Positions 61,660-64,000 of a stretch of DNA of 64,000 nt are shown in pieces. The position numbers were made by a program, and so were the translations under genes. Where the stretch lies: positions 49,960,019-50,024,018 of the forward strand of contig OX352761.1 in the NCBI GenBank assembly GCA_947095585.1, written 5' to 3'. The notes under the pieces were generated by a model. It worked only from the letters and a program-made list of their open reading frames with translations, was not told the DNA's origin and ran no database searches. Positions within the stretch are counted from its first letter, which is position 1. Each line of letters opens with the position of its first letter. The DNA comes from Nephrocerus scutellatus. Lineage: Eukaryota; Arthropoda; Insecta; Diptera; Pipunculidae.

Positions 61660-61905
61660 AAGCTACGGCTACAAAGATAGCAGAACAGCAGGCAAAGAAA
61701 TAGCATAATTTCTTGACTATTATTTTATTACTAGTTTAATGCCCGTCGTGCCTAGGCACGATTGTTCTTCAGAATTTTCTTTCTTTCTTTCTTTCTTTGC
61801 CATCAATATTTGCTGTTATAGTAACCTTTTTTTACAGTGCAAAAAGAAAAAAAAAACAAATTGGAAAAAAAAATTTAAAAAAAAAACCATAGTAACCTTT
61901 GAGCG
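61660..61905. other. Low-complexity spacer
   Basis: Contains a TTTC microsatellite (61777-61796) and A runs (61847-61886). No gene seen. Confidence 0.5.
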
Positions 61906-62600
61906 TTACACACAATCTGCATTTGTGTTTTGTTCGCCCTTCGTGTGTATAATTTCGTAGTCAAAATCTTCAAGTTGAAGACGATACCTCATTAATCTCG
62001 AGCTTATGTCGTTGCAATTCTGGATGTAAAGGATCGGCTTGTGATCGGTATAAAGAAGGAATACAGATAGGGAATACAGATAGGGGCGGAAATGCCGGAC
62101 TGACCTAAAAAGGACAAACAGTTCCTTATCTGTTGTATAATAGTTCTTCTCACTTTTATTTAAAGTGCGAGAGGCATAGGCGATAGGCAAGTCATTTTCT
62201 ATCTCACCTTGTGACAATACACTTCCGATAGCGACATCCCTTGCATAGATAGTGTGGATGAATTTGTTTTTAAAATCAGGATATTGAAGAAGAGGAGGAT
62301 TTATGAGTTTTGACTTGAGTTCATGAAAAGCGACGGTGCATAATGGAGTCCATGAAAAAGTAACGACTTTTCTTAAGAGTGCTGTTAATGGCTTTGAAAT
62401 TTTTGCGAAATCTTGAATAAATCGACGAAAGTAACCTGCAAGACTCAAGAACCTTTTTTTTTCTTTAGCGTTTTCGGGTTGTTTGATTTCCTTAACGCAT
62501 CCTATTTTACTAGGATCTGGTTTAATTTCTGATTATGTAATTACATGTTCTAGGTAAGTAAGCTCCTCTGTTCACAAAAATTAAATTTGTCTGGATGTAG
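61906..62600 (-). pseudogene. Gypsy-type RT end and RNase H fragment
   Basis: Minus strand, starting HPDKFNFCEQRS (62590): IKPDPSKIGCVKEI (a reading broken by one stop and shift), then a 180-residue open piece at 62448-61906 with SLAGYFRRFIQDFAKISKPL, HTIYARDVAIGSVLSQGEIE (RNase H), YASRTLNKSEKNYYTTDKEL and YTDHKPILYIQNCNDISSRL. In relatives the first RNase H block reads T-D-A-S; here it is ARDV, so the catalytic Asp appears moved or lost. Neither active RT palm nor integrase is attached. Confidence 0.8.
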
Positions 62601-62672
62601 TGTAACGAAGTGTTTTCCCAGCCGGGGTATCCTCAGCGTGACCAGGGTTCTTTGTTCAAAAGGGTCGTTACA
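62601..62672. mobile_element. 72-bp segment with 8-bp inverted ends
   Basis: TGTAACGA at 62601 and TCGTTACA at 62672 are exact inverse complements. The left edge abuts the gypsy pol fragment. It could be a collapsed LTR or a tiny inverted-repeat element. Confidence 0.45.
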
Positions 62673-62744
62673 ATAAAAGATTTTTATTTAATTTAGGAAC
62701 TCAGGATTTGGTGTTTATTGTTTCCTTAAAGAAGTTATAATAAA

Positions 62745-62868
62745 TTTATGGTTATTTCAGTGACTTAGTTCTAATTCTTAAGTTATGATTCTTTAAAATC
62801 AGTTATAATGGGTTAATGGTTATTTCAATGGCTTAATTCTAATTTTCAAGTTGTGGTTCTGTTGGCTG
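62745..62868. repeat. Diverged 69-bp direct repeat
   Basis: ATGGTTATTTCAGTGACTTAGTTCTAATTCTTAAGTTATG and its relative at 62817 (ATGGTTATTTCAATGGCTTA, then TTCTAATTTTCAAGTTGTG). Confidence 0.6.
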
Positions 62869-62870
62869 TG

Positions 62871-63335
62871 CTGTCTTCGTAGCACAGTGACAAGGTAACT
62901 TCGCTTGTTTACTATGGCAGAAAGTCTAAGTCTAGTTCTGAGCAATGGCAAGGATACTACGCTTGTGCACTGTAACAGAATGTCTATGTTCAGTGTTCCT
63001 GAGCAGTGACAAAGGTACTCCGCTTGTGCACTGTGACAGAATAGCCCCAGTCCAGTCTTCTGAGCAGTGACGAAGATGCTTCGCTCGTGCACTGTAACAG
63101 AGTGTCTATGTCCAGTGTTCCTGAGCAGTGACAAAGGTACTCCGCTTGTGCACTGTGACAGAATAGTCCCAGTCCAGTCTTCTAAGCAGTGACGAAGATG
63201 CTTCGCTCGTGCACTGTAACAGAGTGTCTATGTCCAGTGTTCCTGAGCAGTGACAAAGGTACTCCGCTTGTGCACTGTGACAGAATGTCTAGGTCTAGTT
63301 TTGAGCAAATGGCAAGGATACTTCGCTTGTCGATA
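62871..63335. repeat. 61-bp tandem repeat with a 122-bp dimer pattern
   Basis: Seven to eight units: GAGCAGTGAC(A/G)AAG(G/A)T, (C/T)CGCT(T/C)GTGCACTGT(G/A)ACAGA, GTCCAGT. Two unit types alternate, one ending AATAG(C/T)CCCAGTCCAGTCTTC and the other AGTGTCTATGTCCAGTGTTCC, making a 122-bp higher unit. Outer units are more diverged. Confidence 0.85.
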
Positions 63336-64000
63336 TGCTGCTGAACTGGTCAGAAGTCAAGAAGGAAGAGACCATTTGCAGAATTTCTGCCTCCTTTTAT
63401 AGTGGTCGAATTGGGTTAAACTGCTAAAACCGTGGGAAATCATGGCTTGCTATTTTCCTATGGTTGGTCCATGGTCCCGTTATGGCCGTTATTGCTATGC
63501 GAAAATTTGGTATGGCCGGTTCTCCTGGTTGTTGTTGTTTACTGTATTCCTATCGTTTTGTCATGTTGTTGTTGTAATCGCTGTTTGTGATTTCAGCTGT
63601 TCAATTACGTGCACAAAATTCTTTGCTGTTGTCTATAATTTCTTGTGCGTCGGCAACGGAACATCTCGTGTTGTTGTTGTTGTAATCGCTGTTTGCGATT
63701 TCAGTTGTTCAATTGCGTGCACAAAATTCTTTGCTTGTGTTGTGATTGTATTAGTTTATATAATGTTGACGAGCCCTCTTCTTTTGTTGCGAACGGTGCG
63801 TAGTTCGTTGAACTGGTCAGCTGGTTCGTTGACCCTGTCAGTCCTCTTGTGTTGCTACTGTACTGCATATTTCCTCTCTCTTCCCCCTTTTCTCTAATCA
63901 ACGATTATGCTTTATGCGGTGTTGGTTGATCTCTTTTTGCTCCTATTTCCCCACTCTTCTCGTAGTGCATTTGTCCAGTTTTCATTTCGCCGCAATGGGA
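63336..64000. other. Repeat-like DNA to the window edge
   Basis: A direct repeat of about 65 bp occurs at 63563 and 63671 (GTTGTTGTAATCGCTGTTTG, GTGCACAAAATTCTTTGCT). The 151-residue frame at 63442-63897 is generated by this GTT-rich text and resembles no protein I know. It may be part of an LTR extending beyond the window. Confidence 0.4.

Noticed and set aside
62820..63134. 104-residue minus-strand frame
   Set aside because: Spelled by the 61-bp tandem repeat; internally repetitive with no family resemblance.
63442..63897. 151-residue Cys/Val-rich frame that looks like a membrane protein
   Set aside because: Generated by GTT-rich repeated text (63563 and 63671 copies); no plausible signal or family.

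Overview
The window is transposon-packed insect DNA, most likely from a higher fly (Diptera). It is not a compact gene region. Only one stretch looks like host coding sequence: an exon at 20464-20758 (+) with good AG and GT splice sites. It encodes most of an SH3 domain that I recognise as RIM-binding protein (Rbp), a presynaptic active-zone scaffold. The rest reads as very large introns or flanking DNA filled by nested mobile elements. The dipteran inference rests on this exon plus the repertoire: Jockey-, R1/LOA-, CR1- and RTE-like LINEs, a copia element primed by an initiator-tRNA fragment, errantivirus/gypsy elements, a Tc1 element, Helitrons, and short rolling-circle (DINE/Helentron-like) repeats. 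No CRISPR array, bacterial operon or free-living virus genome is present.

Layout. 1-5.8 kb: tail of a LINE, then a gypsy LTR fragment into which a complete copia element (1295-5713, identical 233-bp LTRs, 5-bp AACGG duplication, open 1276-residue polyprotein) has inserted. 5.8-9.8 kb: unclassified repeats, a Helitron helicase remnant, and two stretches of C/G-run-rich satellite flanking an R1/LOA-like LINE piece. 9.9-14.8 kb: a gag-protease-only LTR element (652/740-bp LTRs, AATT duplication) that splits a second copy of that LINE, which continues to 17.8 kb. 18.2-20.1 kb: a Helentron-like repeat next to a decayed, spliced transposon-associated gene. 20.4 kb: the Rbp exon. 22.5-28.9 kb: three minus-strand LINE families, one splitting another. 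29.1-31.7 kb: Tc1 remnant, LTR scrap, Helentron-like piece and a retroviral-type protease fragment. 31.7-36.7 kb: a 118-bp satellite interrupted by a LINE. 36.7-38.4 kb: another LINE.

38.4-61.7 kb is a layered nest. A minus-strand CR1-like LINE is cut into pieces at 61657-60644, 48163-48080, 47143-46990 and 40023-39231. The cuts are (a) a tandem errantivirus provirus with three LTRs (48168-60639, TATA duplication), (b) a Helitron (47144-48079), and (c) a head-to-tail Helentron-like repeat array. That array was itself invaded by an LTR element (40136-46313, TGTA duplication), which carries a Helentron-like insert in each LTR and a Jockey LINE in its body. Reading frame runs through at two of the reconstructed LINE joints, which supports the order of events. 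61.7-64 kb: a gypsy RT/RNase H fragment, a 72-bp inverted-repeat scrap and 61-bp tandem repeats.

The most informative signal is the triple-LTR provirus. The middle LTR is a mosaic, 3'-LTR-like on its left and 5'-LTR-like on its right. This is the footprint expected from unequal exchange between the two LTRs of one provirus. Both units share the same disabling lesions (missing RT active-site core, shortened gag, interrupted env), so the damage preceded the duplication.
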